Source: Lachnospiraceae bacterium | GTDB taxonomy: Bacteria; Bacillota; Clostridia; Lachnospirales; Lachnospiraceae | Assembly: GCA_015056885.1 (NCBI GenBank) | Contig: SVFL01000003.1 | Coordinates: 62,001-126,000, forward strand | Direction of reading: 5' to 3' | DNA length: 64,000 bases | Part shown: positions 1 through 9,219 of the stretch, one piece after another | Position numbering within the stretch: the first letter of the stretch is position 1 | Layout: every line of letters begins with the position of its first letter | Made by a program: the position numbers and the translations under genes | Notes under the pieces: model-generated | Told to the model about the DNA's origin: nothing | What the model saw: only the letters and a program-made list of their open reading frames with translations | Database searches by the model: none

Positions 1-2
1 AG

Positions 3-3000
3 CTGTGCAGTGCACTTTATTCCGGAGAAAAAGGTGGTATAAAATGGATTATTACCAAAGAAGATACCTTATTTATTGGAGGAGAAGATACTTCAACAGA
101 GGTTGTAATTGCTACCAGTCATCCATGGCATACATATAAGGCTTCTTTTTCTAAGGTTATTTTAAACGCTAAAAATGTAAAATCAACAGCCTATTGGTTT
201 GACGGTTGCGATAATATTGAAGAAGTGGAAATGAATTACTTTGAAATGGACATGCAGGGTGATATGAGATGCATGTTCCGGGGATGTCGCAATTTTAGAG
301 AGTTTTCCGGATTGAATTATAATGTATTTGCCGGAACAAATTTCTCAAGCTTGTTTGAGGGTTGTAGCAGCTTGCAGTCTGTTGATGGCGGAGTAAGCGC
401 ATTTGAACTGAAAAATGTAACTGATTTATCCAATATGTTCAAGGGCTGTAGTAGTTTACAGGAACTGGAATTTAAATGGTGGGATACTGCAAATGTAGTG
501 AATATGGATAATATGTTTGCGGATTGCAGTAGTCTGTTGCAGCTGGATTTTTCAGAATGGGATGTATCCAAATTGCAAAGCGCTGAGAATGTATTGGGCG
601 GCTGCAATCAAATTATTAGAATAAAAGCCTTTAAAAATTTGGAGATGGCAATTGTTTTGCCGTTGACCATGTGTGATGCCGATGGAAATGAATATACGGA
701 GTTCCCTAAAAAGTTGGAGGAAGGAATCTGGTTGCAAGCAAAAGGAAGTGTCGGTGGTGAAGCAGATGGTTTGCGGTGGAACATTACAGATAATGGCACC
801 TTGCTTATTAGCGGCAGTCAATCGGCGGAAATAACAGAGCAGATAAAGATATATCCCTGGCATGAACATAAAGATAAATTTTCCAATGTAATTGTTATGA
901 CAGAAGATGTATACTCTACAGCTTACTGGTTTGATGGATGTGATAATATCCGTAAAATAGTATTTGAGCAGTTTAAGGCGGACTCTGTTACCGATATGAG
1001 CTGCATGTTTAGAGGATGCAGCAATTTAACAGATGTGGTTGATGTTGATTTCTGGGCTGGAAATACAACAAGTTTTTCCAGTATGTTTGAAGGTTGTAAA
1101 AGCCTGGAAAAATTTGAATTCTCGCGATTTGTTACAGAGAACGGAAAAGACTTTTCCAATATGTTTAAGGGTTGTGGTGAATTGTGCGAATTGGATGTTT
1201 CCAGACTTAATTTTGAAGATGCTGTGAATTTGTCAGGTATGTTTCAAGGCTGCAGCAGTTTAACGACTATGAATACTGATTTTTTATACTGCGGCGACCT
1301 TGTGGATGTGTCTGGTATGTTTAGTGGTTGTAAAAATCTTGAAACAATATCTGGTTTGGAATTAATTAAAACATCCAGAATTGTTGATATGTCTTTTATG
1401 TTTTATGGATGTGAGAAGCTTGATTCTTTGGATTTAGGAAACTGGGATATTCCTGCTGCCAAAAACATGGAAAAGATGGTTAGCGGTTGTAGTGGTATTC
1501 AGGAAATCAGAATGCCTCTTAATCTGAAGGATGACGTTGAATTGCCAAGAGAACTTTATAATATTGCAGGAGAGTTGTGTACGGATTATTTTACAAAAGG
1601 ATTAATGACCTCAGAATGGATGTATGCAGAAAATCCTGTTGTAGAGGGAGAGTTTCGTATCACAGATATCTTGCCGCAGACTTATACAGGTAAGCCAATA
1701 AAACCAGAGTTAAAAATCTATGATGGTTCTAAAGAATTGGTTAGAAATGTAGATTATACACTTAGCTACAAAAATAATACCAATGCATCTTTTAATAATA
1801 AAAAGGAACCGGCAGTGGTAGTTAAGGGAAAGGGAAACTATTCGGAACAACGAACAATTAATTTTGAAATCGAGACGAAGAATTTACATGATGAAGATGT
1901 TCTTGTAAATGAGATTGTTTTGCCTTTTAAGAAAAAGAAGGTTCAGTTAGTCAATCCAATTCTTACATACAATGGTAAAAAACTCGTAAGAAATAGGGAT
2001 TATACAGTTGACTATATTGATTTAGACGATTATCGCAATGGAGATGTACCTGCGTATTGGTTACCGGGAGTATATACTATTTGTGTTCAGGGAAAAGGTA
2101 ATTTTTCCGGATGGAAGATGATTGATGTTACCATTACAGACGGAACGCTTATGAAGAATGCAAAGATTTCGGCTATTCCTAATCAGATTTATACAGGAAG
2201 TGCTATTGAACCTGAGTTGAAAGTAACTTGTAAGGGGAAGACACTTGTCAAGGGAGTGGATTATATCGCTTCGTATGAGAACAATATTGAGCAGGGAAAA
2301 GCAATTGTTACAGTTACCGGTCAGGGGGAGTATGCAGGTACCAAGACGGCAACTTTTAAAATTGTAGGGGAATCTATTGCAAAGGCTCAAATCAGTGGTA
2401 TTGAAGATAAGCTGTATACCGGACAAATCCAAACTCAGAATGTCAAAGTGGAGCTTGGAGGGAAGACCTTGGCGTACGAGACAGATTACACTGTGGAATA
2501 TGGTAAAAATATAAATGCAGGTACTGCTGAGATTAAAATCATAGGAGTAGGAAAATATAGTGGTGTAATAAGGAAGAAATTCAAGATTGCAGCATATGAT
2601 TTGGAGAAAGACAGCCAAAAATTAATTCAGGGTATTCCGGAGAATTTGGTTGTAAGTTATATGAAAGGTGGAAGTGCCCCGGCTTTGAAATTGTCTTTTG
2701 CAGGAAAGAATATGGTGGCTTCAAAAGACTATACCATTTCTTATGTAAATAATAAAGCTGTTACATCATCGAAGAACTCTAAGACAGCCATTATTAAAGT
2801 AAAAGGAAAAGGTAATTTTAAAGGAATGATAAGTATACCTTTTGTGATTGAGTTAAAGAATTTGCAGGATAAGAGCGCCCCTGTAGTGATTAGTGCGTCT
2901 GATATACCCTATGTTGCAAAAGCTGGAAACTATATTGTCAAACCCGTTTTGACAGATGTAAACGGCAAAAAGCTGGTTGCAGGAACTGATTACGAGAATA

Positions 3001-3413
3001 TTGTTTATTCTTTGGAAGATGGTACTGTACTGGACAGAAAGAATGTTGTAAATGTAGGAGATGTGGTGAAGGTTACGGTAAGCGGTAAGGGGGCATATAC
3101 CGGCGAACTACAAACTTCTTATCGAATTACACCATTTTCTATTAAGGATGCAACAATTACAATAGAACCTCAAGAATATACAGGCGAACCTATTACTTTG
3201 CGAGAAAGATATATTCAAGTAGAAGTGGATGGTAAGCAGCTTGAAAAAGGTAAGGATTACGAAATTATTGAGAACAGCTATAAAAATAACGTAAAATGTG
3301 GAACAGCAAGTGTAACAATTAGGGGACTTGGAGACTATGGTGATAATAAGACGGTTAAGTTTAAGATAAAGGGCAGAGAAGTACCTGATTGGTTTTGCTG
3401 GATAACCTGGTAG
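3..3413 (+). CDS. BspA-like/DUF285 leucine-rich-repeat surface protein, 5' end beyond window
   Basis: ORF given from 225, but the same frame is open back to base 3 and encodes a second copy of a module found internally (..PWH..KASFSKV..KSTAYWFDGCDNI). Repeated MFxGCSxL DUF285 motifs, then about 6 YTGxxIxPxLKVxxxGKxLxxGxDYxxxYxNN...GxGxYSG repeats. Confidence 0.85.
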   Translation: MCSALYSGEKGGIKWIITKEDTLFIGGEDTSTEVVIATSHPWHTYKASFSKVILNAKNVKSTAYWFDGCDNIEEVEMNYFEMDMQGDMRCMFRGCRNFREFSGLNYNVFAGTNFSSLFEGCSSLQSVDGGVSAFELKNVTDLSNMFKGCSSLQELEFKWWDTANVVNMDNMFADCSSLLQLDFSEWDVSKLQSAENVLGGCNQIIRIKAFKNLEMAIVLPLTMCDADGNEYTEFPKKLEEGIWLQAKGSVGGEADGLRWNITDNGTLLISGSQSAEITEQIKIYPWHEHKDKFSNVIVMTEDVYSTAYWFDGCDNIRKIVFEQFKADSVTDMSCMFRGCSNLTDVVDVDFWAGNTTSFSSMFEGCKSLEKFEFSRFVTENGKDFSNMFKGCGELCELDVSRLNFEDAVNLSGMFQGCSSLTTMNTDFLYCGDLVDVSGMFSGCKNLETISGLELIKTSRIVDMSFMFYGCEKLDSLDLGNWDIPAAKNMEKMVSGCSGIQEIRMPLNLKDDVELPRELYNIAGELCTDYFTKGLMTSEWMYAENPVVEGEFRITDILPQTYTGKPIKPELKIYDGSKELVRNVDYTLSYKNNTNASFNNKKEPAVVVKGKGNYSEQRTINFEIETKNLHDEDVLVNEIVLPFKKKKVQLVNPILTYNGKKLVRNRDYTVDYIDLDDYRNGDVPAYWLPGVYTICVQGKGNFSGWKMIDVTITDGTLMKNAKISAIPNQIYTGSAIEPELKVTCKGKTLVKGVDYIASYENNIEQGKAIVTVTGQGEYAGTKTATFKIVGESIAKAQISGIEDKLYTGQIQTQNVKVELGGKTLAYETDYTVEYGKNINAGTAEIKIIGVGKYSGVIRKKFKIAAYDLEKDSQKLIQGIPENLVVSYMKGGSAPALKLSFAGKNMVASKDYTISYVNNKAVTSSKNSKTAIIKVKGKGNFKGMISIPFVIELKNLQDKSAPVVISASDIPYVAKAGNYIVKPVLTDVNGKKLVAGTDYENIVYSLEDGTVLDRKNVVNVGDVVKVTVSGKGAYTGELQTSYRITPFSIKDATITIEPQEYTGEPITLRERYIQVEVDGKQLEKGKDYEIIENSYKNNVKCGTASVTIRGLGDYGDNKTVKFKIKGREVPDWFCWITW

Positions 3414-3433
3414 TATATGTGAAGATGAAAAGA

Positions 3434-3474
3434 GGGCAGTGTATCATATGATAATAATTGATACACTGCCCTTT
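3434..3474. terminator. bidirectional intrinsic terminator between convergent genes
   Basis: gggcagtgtatca-N12-tgatacactgccc perfect inverted repeat with flanking T/A runs. Confidence 0.85.
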
Positions 3475-3514
3475 GGTGGTGTGCTCTGCATAGTTGGCAT
3501 GGGATTTATGGTCT

Positions 3515-5455
3515 TTACTCTGCCAAAATTTCCCATTCCTCATACAGCTTTTCGAGTTGGGAATTGAATTCTTCCTGCTCCTTGGCCAGTTCCTGTAATT
3601 TCAGTACTTGAGTACCGTTGGCAGGGTCAGACATCTCAGCATCGATTTCGCTTAAGCGTTCTTCCAGTTGTGAAATCTTATCCTCACATTTTTTGAGGTC
3701 ATTTTCTTTTTTTCTCTGGCGGGCCTGTTCTTCTTTCTGGGCTTTCCAATCCAACTTGGTTTCAGAAGGAGCGGTTGCTTTAGTTCCGGCACCTGTGGCA
3801 AAAACATTGTTTGTTGCAGAGGTGTCTGACAGCCCCAAAGCTGCCATTTGAGTATCTTTTTTCTCCAAATAATAGTCGTAGTTACCAATATAATTGACAA
3901 ACTGCCCACTTGTCAGATCCAAAATGCGAGTAGCTGTTTTGTTGATAAAGTATCGGTCATGAGAAACATAAAGTACTGTGCCCTCGTAACCGTTGATGGC
4001 ATCTTCCAGAATTTCCTTGGACATGATATCTAAATGGTTGGTAGGCTCGTCCAATATCAGGAAGTTCGCCTCGGAAAGCATCAGCTTCGCAAGGGAAACA
4101 CGGCCTCTTTCACCACCGCTCAAATCTTTAATCAACTTGAATACATCGTCCCCTGTAAACAGGAAAGCAGCCAGCACATTGCGGATTTCCGTGTTGGTGA
4201 GGTAGGGATAATCGTCGGAAATTTCTTCAAACAAAGTTTTCGCTTCGTGGAGTACATGATGATCCTGGTCATAGTAACCGATTTCTACATTAGTACCCAA
4301 AGTAAATTTGCCGGAATCGGCAGTGTGTACCTCATTCAATATTTTCAGAAGGGTAGTTTTGCCGGTGCCGTTGTCTCCGATAATAGCTACATGTTCGCCA
4401 CGTTTGATTTCGAAATTCACATTTTCAAAAAGCTTTTGAGAGCCAAAGGATTTTGAAAGGTTTTCTACATTTAATACATCGTTACCGCTGGTGCGGTAGG
4501 GGGTGAGCGTCAGACGCATATCTGTGCGCTGTTCAGTGGGTTTTTCTAAACGTTCCACTTTATCCAATGCTTTTACACGACTTTCTGCACGTTTAATAGA
4601 TTTTTCACGGTTGAAAGAGCGAAGTTTTTCAATTACTTCTTCCTGATGTTTGATCTCCCTTTGCTGATTTAAATATGCATTGAGAGCTGCAATGCGTAAT
4701 TGCTCTTTTTTAACAGCATAATCAGAGTAGTTACCGGCGAAGGTAGTTGCTTTGCTTTGATCAATTTCCACAACCTTAGTGGCGATTCGATCCAGAAAGA
4801 ATCGGTCATGAGAGACGATAAGTACTGCACCCTTATAATTCAAAAGATATGTCTCCAGCCATGTAATGGAATTTAAATCTAAATGGTTAGTAGGCTCGTC
4901 CAGAATGATTAAGTCAGGCTTCTGTAAAAGGAGTTTGCCTAGTGCCACACGGGTTCGTTGGCCGCCGGATAAAGTGGAAACGGATTTGTTGAATTCTTCT
5001 TCGGAAAAGCCAAGTCCTTTTAAAACGCCGATTAATTCGCTGCGATAGGAGTATCCGTCGCCCATTTCAAAGGCATGTGTTAAATCACTGTAACGTTTCA
5101 TTAGTGCTTCAAGAGCACTGCCTTCTGTATGATGCATGGCTTCTTCGGCATCTCGAATCTGTTTTTCTAATTCTACTAAGCCCTGTTTGACGGATAAAAG
5201 TTCTTCGTAAATTGTACAGGAAGTATCTACGGCATCGTTTTGAGCCAGATAACCAAAGGTTTTGTCTTTGGCAAAGGTTACAAGACCCTCATCAGCCTGC
5301 ATTTGTCCTACTATAATACGAAGAAGAGTGGTTTTACCGGCGCCGTTAACGCCTACGATTGCAGCCTTCTCGTAATCCTCGATATGAAAGCTGATGTTTT
5401 GTAAAACTTGATTGTCTATAAATGTTTTGCTTATATTTTGACATGAAAGTATCAT
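3515..5455 (-). CDS. ABC-F family ATP-binding cassette protein
   Basis: Two Walker A (GVNGAGKTTLL, GDNGTGKTTLL), two LSGG signatures, two DEPTNHLD motifs, charged C-terminal coiled coil; no TM segments. Confidence 0.95.
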   Translation of the reverse strand: MILSCQNISKTFIDNQVLQNISFHIEDYEKAAIVGVNGAGKTTLLRIIVGQMQADEGLVTFAKDKTFGYLAQNDAVDTSCTIYEELLSVKQGLVELEKQIRDAEEAMHHTEGSALEALMKRYSDLTHAFEMGDGYSYRSELIGVLKGLGFSEEEFNKSVSTLSGGQRTRVALGKLLLQKPDLIILDEPTNHLDLNSITWLETYLLNYKGAVLIVSHDRFFLDRIATKVVEIDQSKATTFAGNYSDYAVKKEQLRIAALNAYLNQQREIKHQEEVIEKLRSFNREKSIKRAESRVKALDKVERLEKPTEQRTDMRLTLTPYRTSGNDVLNVENLSKSFGSQKLFENVNFEIKRGEHVAIIGDNGTGKTTLLKILNEVHTADSGKFTLGTNVEIGYYDQDHHVLHEAKTLFEEISDDYPYLTNTEIRNVLAAFLFTGDDVFKLIKDLSGGERGRVSLAKLMLSEANFLILDEPTNHLDIMSKEILEDAINGYEGTVLYVSHDRYFINKTATRILDLTSGQFVNYIGNYDYYLEKKDTQMAALGLSDTSATNNVFATGAGTKATAPSETKLDWKAQKEEQARQRKKENDLKKCEDKISQLEERLSEIDAEMSDPANGTQVLKLQELAKEQEEFNSQLEKLYEEWEILAE

Positions 5456-5471
5456 GATTGTTCCTCTTTAA

Positions 5472-5503
5472 ATTTATTGATTTGATAAGACCTTACACCT
5501 GTC
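5472..5503. repeat. left arm of 32-bp inverted repeat flanking the coiled-coil ORF
   Basis: atttattgatttgataagaccttacacctgtc; 29/32 match to reverse complement of 5945..5976. Confidence 0.9.
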
Positions 5504-5508
5504 CGGGA

Positions 5509-5904
5509 TTATGAGATTCGTTGTAATTTCAGACTGTGTTCGGTTACGACTGTTTTTAATACAGAGATGTCTTGTTTCATTGACTCGTGCTCATCAATCC
5601 CTTTTTTGTACCTATCAAAGGTTGATGTGTAGCAGGATTCGATATTTTGCAATCGTGGAAGAATGATGTTTTCCTGAGTCAATTCAATTTTCTTGACTCT
5701 GTTTTTAAGATCCGAAATGTCGCCTTGCATGGTTGTGATGTCGCCCTGCATGGTCTTGATGTCGCCCTGCATGGTTTTGATATCACTTTCTATATTTGAG
5801 ATAGTGTTCTGTATCTTATTCAGGCTACTTTCGATAGTTTTAAATTGTGAGTTAACAGGTTCCATCATATGGGAGAGTGCATTTATAACTTCATTATCTG
5901 TCAT
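5509..5904 (-). CDS. small coiled-coil protein of unknown function
   Basis: ORF 5509..5937; MTDNEV start preceded by aaaggag RBS. Heptads IKTMQGD repeated; C-terminal LPRLQNIESCYTSTFDRYKKGIDEHESMKQDISVLKTVVTEHSLKLQRIS. Confidence 0.75.
   Translation of the reverse strand: MTDNEVINALSHMMEPVNSQFKTIESSLNKIQNTISNIESDIKTMQGDIKTMQGDITTMQGDISDLKNRVKKIELTQENIILPRLQNIESCYTSTFDRYKKGIDEHESMKQDISVLKTVVTEHSLKLQRIS
5717..5779. repeat. three 21-bp tandem repeats encoding 7-aa TMQGDIK-type heptads
   Basis: atgtcgccttgcatggttgtg / atgtcgccctgcatggtcttg / atgtcgccctgcatggttttg. Confidence 0.9.
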
Positions 5905-5944
5905 GGTGCATATACTCCTTTCTGCATAGTTTATCATTTCTGGA

Positions 5945-5976
5945 GACAGGTGTAAAGCCTTATTAAATCAATAAAT
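5945..5976. repeat. right arm of 32-bp inverted repeat flanking the coiled-coil ORF
   Basis: gacaggtgtaaagccttattaaatcaataaat; reverse complement atttattgatttaataaggctttacacctgtc. Confidence 0.9.
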
Positions 5977-6136
5977 CTTAATATACTTTTGTCAAGGTGC
6001 GATGGGGATAATTATTCGAACCGTTTATGAAAATAGATTATATAGAAATTTTAAAATAAAATGAGTAAATTAGAATTGCTAACAGACTTGTACATGAATA
6101 ATATCACAGGAGAGAAGAAAAGACAATATAAAATTA

Positions 6137-6165
6137 TTGACACACTTTTAACAAAGCGGTATGAT
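6137..6165 (+). promoter_or_regulatory. sigma-A promoter overlapped by Rex operator-like site
   Basis: TTGACA-N17-TATGAT (6137-6142, 6160-6165); TTGACAC-ACTT-TTAACAA at 6137-6154 resembles the Rex consensus TTGTTAANNNNTTAACAA. Confidence 0.7.
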
Positions 6166-6205
6166 ATACCATAGAATAAGTATACGTGATTTGGAGGGAT
6201 ACCAA

Positions 6206-6847
6206 ATGGAAACGAAAGAAATTTCACAGGCTGTCATAGGTCGACTTCCCAGGTATTTAAGATATTTAGGTGATTTGAAGGACGAGGGTGTAGAGCGGAT
6301 TTCATCACAGGAACTTAGTGAGCTTATGAAAGTTACGGCTTCTCAGATTCGTCAGGATTTCAATAATTTTGGTGGTTTTGGTCAGCAGGGCTATGGATAT
6401 AATGTAGAGTATTTATATCAGGAAATCGGTAAAATTCTAGGACTTGACCAGAAACATAATTTTATTATCATCGGTGCCGGTAATCTTGGACGAGCTTTGG
6501 GTAATTACCTGAATTTTGAACGTCGAGGATTCATTTTTAAGGGAATGTTTGATAAAAATCCTGATTTGGTAGGCGAGGATGTCCGAGGTATTAAGGTTAT
6601 GCCGATGGAAGAACTTGAGCATTTTGTTCGTGAAAATGATATCGATATCGCAGTGCTTACAATTCCGAAAAACAGTGCGGTGAATATTGTGGATGTATTA
6701 GTAGATAATGGCATTCAGGCAATTTGGAATTTTGCACATGTGGATTTGAATGTGCCGGAAGGAATTCTTGTCGAGAATGTACATCTTTCGGATAGTTTGA
6801 TGAAACTTTCCTATAACATCAACAGAATGTCTCAGGGCAAGAAGTAG
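6206..6847 (+). CDS. rex: redox-sensing transcriptional repressor Rex
   Basis: ISQAVIGRLPRYLRYL, SSQELSELMKVTASQIRQDFNNFGGFGQQGYGYNV, Rossmann IIGAGNLGRAL. ORF begins at 6161 but the -10 lies there; RBS ggaggg precedes ATG 6206. Confidence 0.95.
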   Translation: METKEISQAVIGRLPRYLRYLGDLKDEGVERISSQELSELMKVTASQIRQDFNNFGGFGQQGYGYNVEYLYQEIGKILGLDQKHNFIIIGAGNLGRALGNYLNFERRGFIFKGMFDKNPDLVGEDVRGIKVMPMEELEHFVRENDIDIAVLTIPKNSAVNIVDVLVDNGIQAIWNFAHVDLNVPEGILVENVHLSDSLMKLSYNINRMSQGKK

Positions 6848-6875
6848 ATGAGTGGACCGGACGCGAGGAGGCTTT

Positions 6876-7493
6876 ATGGCAGATAAGGGCAAACAGGACA
6901 GATTTTCGGAGGCTCTGGTAGGTAAGAAGATTCCTATACTGACACTGGATAATAAATGGTATCGGTTGTTGGACGAGCAGGGACGTGCAATGGCAAAGGA
7001 AATCGAAGAGGAATTAAATGCCAAGTTAAAGCGTCAGGGTAAGTTAAATACTGAGATGAAAGAAATCAAGCGCCTTAAGAAGAAAATGATGAATGACATT
7101 GTTTCTATGGTGGATGAAGTGTCTCAGACCGGCAATAAGAAACTCGAGAAGGATATAGAGGACAACAAACGTCTGATAGCAGAGTGCAATGAAAAGCTTG
7201 AGAGTTATCAGGAGGAGCTCATTGATTTGCCGAGAGAAATTGATCGGTTAAATATGAAACTTATGCTTTATACAATGGAGTATTGTTATGATACCATGCA
7301 TGATAATGCGGTACAAATAGGTGAAATAGATGAGTGGGTAACTCAGGTGCGTATTGAACTGAAAAAAAATCTTATAAGAAAGCAGGAAATGGAGTACAAG
7401 AATCAAGAGATTTATAGTTATATGAATGACATTTTTGGTGCTGAAATGATGGATTTGTTTGATGCTGCTTTTCTGTCTGAGCAGACTAAATAA
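6876..7493 (+). CDS. conserved hypothetical coiled-coil protein
   Basis: ORF 6852..7493; gaggaggctttATG RBS/start; charged helical sequence without a recognised catalytic motif. Confidence 0.7.
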   Translation: MADKGKQDRFSEALVGKKIPILTLDNKWYRLLDEQGRAMAKEIEEELNAKLKRQGKLNTEMKEIKRLKKKMMNDIVSMVDEVSQTGNKKLEKDIEDNKRLIAECNEKLESYQEELIDLPREIDRLNMKLMLYTMEYCYDTMHDNAVQIGEIDEWVTQVRIELKKNLIRKQEMEYKNQEIYSYMNDIFGAEMMDLFDAAFLSEQTK

Positions 7494-7514
7494 CAAAATA
7501 GAATGCAACATTTT

Positions 7515-7557
7515 CCGTCCGCAGAGCATACTGAGTATGTGGCGGGCGGTTTTTTTG
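7515..7557 (+). terminator. intrinsic terminator
   Basis: ccgtccgc ... gcgggcgg followed by TTTTTTT. Confidence 0.85.
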
Positions 7558-7654
7558 TTTTGTTTTAGAGTAGATTATTGTATAAAAGGACTTGCGAAAA
7601 CTTGTTTTTGAGCGTACACTTGATTAGAGAATAAAAGCAGCGGAATGAGACATT

Positions 7655-9202
7655 ATGAGATATGTGGTAACTGCATCAAAGATGCGTCAATATGATACTA
7701 ATACAATAGAACGGATAGGTATTCCGGGAATGGTATTGATGGAGCGGGCTGCTCTGGCTGCAAGGGACAGAGTGCTTGCTTTTTGTGATACACAAAAGAG
7801 TAAAGAAAAGGATATTGCTTATAGGACAAGGGAAAAAGAACGCATATTAATTCTGGTAGGTATGGGGAACAATGGCGGCGATGGTTTGGCGCTTGCCAGG
7901 CTATTGGCAGAAAAAGGGTTTGTGGTAGAAGTCTGGTGTGTTGGCAAGGCAGAGAAGGCTTCGAAACAATGGACTGAGCAATTTAAAATATTAAAATCTT
8001 ATAATGTGATATGGAGTGACGAACCAAAATTTTTGGAATATACTGTATTGGTGGATGCATTGTTTGGCGTTGGACTTTCACGAGAGGTTACAGGAGAGTA
8101 TCAAAAAGCCATCGATATATTTAATTGTATTCAGGGTTACAAAATTGCATTGGATGTGCCCAGTGGAATTTGCAGTGATACAGGAAAAATGTTAGGTTGT
8201 GCAGTATGTGCGGATGAGACGGTGACGTTTGCCTTTGCGAAAAGAGGACTGTATTTGTATCCGGGTTGTGAAATGGCCGGTTTTATTCATGTTGCAGATA
8301 TTGGTATAAATGAGAGAGGGTTTGGTGACAGTCTGCCGGATATGTTTTGCCTGGATGATGTAAGTGCATGGCTTCCGGATAGGACAGAGGCAGGGAATAA
8401 AGGGACTTTTGGCAAGGTGCTTGTGATTGCCGGCAGTAAAGGTATGGCAGGTGCGGCAGTTCTTTGCGCCAAGGCGGCATATCGGGCTGGCGCAGGAATG
8501 GTGAAGGTGCTTACCCATGAGAGTAACCGTGAAATTTTACAAACTTGTCTGCCGGAGGCTATGTATGACATTTTTGAAAATGTGGAACAGGCTATGGAAT
8601 GGGCTGATGTAATTGCTATAGGACCGGGATTGGGACAGACGAAAGAAGCAGCAAAACTTTTGCTGGTCGCAATCGAGAAAAGTCGCAAGCCGCTCGTTGT
8701 CGATGCAGATGGATTAAATCTTTTGGCGGCAGATCATTCGTTGTGTGAGTTGCTTTCGGTGCAAACAGAGCGCAAGGTGATTTTGACACCTCATGTCGGT
8801 GAATTAGCAAGATTGACTGGGGTTCCGGTGAAGTGCTTGAAGGAAAAATTGTGGGAACATGGCAGAGAAGTGGCAGAACGTTTGCATGCTGTTGTAGTTG
8901 CAAAGGATGCAAAGACATTTGTATGTTGTAAAGAACAGCCGGTGTATATAAATATATATGGTAATAGTGGTATGGCTACCGCGGGCAGCGGTGATGTTTT
9001 GACCGGAATGATAGCAGGACTTATGGGCCAATATGAAGCTGGCGACTTGAAAAATGAGATGCCAACGGAGTTTCGTGCAGCATGTGCGGGAGTTCGGCTT
9101 CATGCTGCTGCTGGAGATGCAGCGGCGAAGATGAAAGGTGAGTATGCATGCATGGCCGGAGATATTGCAGAGGCCGTATCCGGGTGTATGGCATGGTCCT
9201 GA
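7655..9202 (+). CDS. nnr: bifunctional NAD(P)H-hydrate epimerase / ADP-dependent dehydratase
   Basis: YjeF_N GMGNNGGDGLALAR; YjeF_C/carbohydrate kinase-like VLVIAGSKGMAGAAVL, LTPHVGELARL, GNSGMATAGSGDVLTGMIAGL. Confidence 0.95.
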   Translation: MRYVVTASKMRQYDTNTIERIGIPGMVLMERAALAARDRVLAFCDTQKSKEKDIAYRTREKERILILVGMGNNGGDGLALARLLAEKGFVVEVWCVGKAEKASKQWTEQFKILKSYNVIWSDEPKFLEYTVLVDALFGVGLSREVTGEYQKAIDIFNCIQGYKIALDVPSGICSDTGKMLGCAVCADETVTFAFAKRGLYLYPGCEMAGFIHVADIGINERGFGDSLPDMFCLDDVSAWLPDRTEAGNKGTFGKVLVIAGSKGMAGAAVLCAKAAYRAGAGMVKVLTHESNREILQTCLPEAMYDIFENVEQAMEWADVIAIGPGLGQTKEAAKLLLVAIEKSRKPLVVDADGLNLLAADHSLCELLSVQTERKVILTPHVGELARLTGVPVKCLKEKLWEHGREVAERLHAVVVAKDAKTFVCCKEQPVYINIYGNSGMATAGSGDVLTGMIAGLMGQYEAGDLKNEMPTEFRAACAGVRLHAAAGDAAAKMKGEYACMAGDIAEAVSGCMAWS

Positions 9203-9219
9203 ATTTATATGGATGGAGA

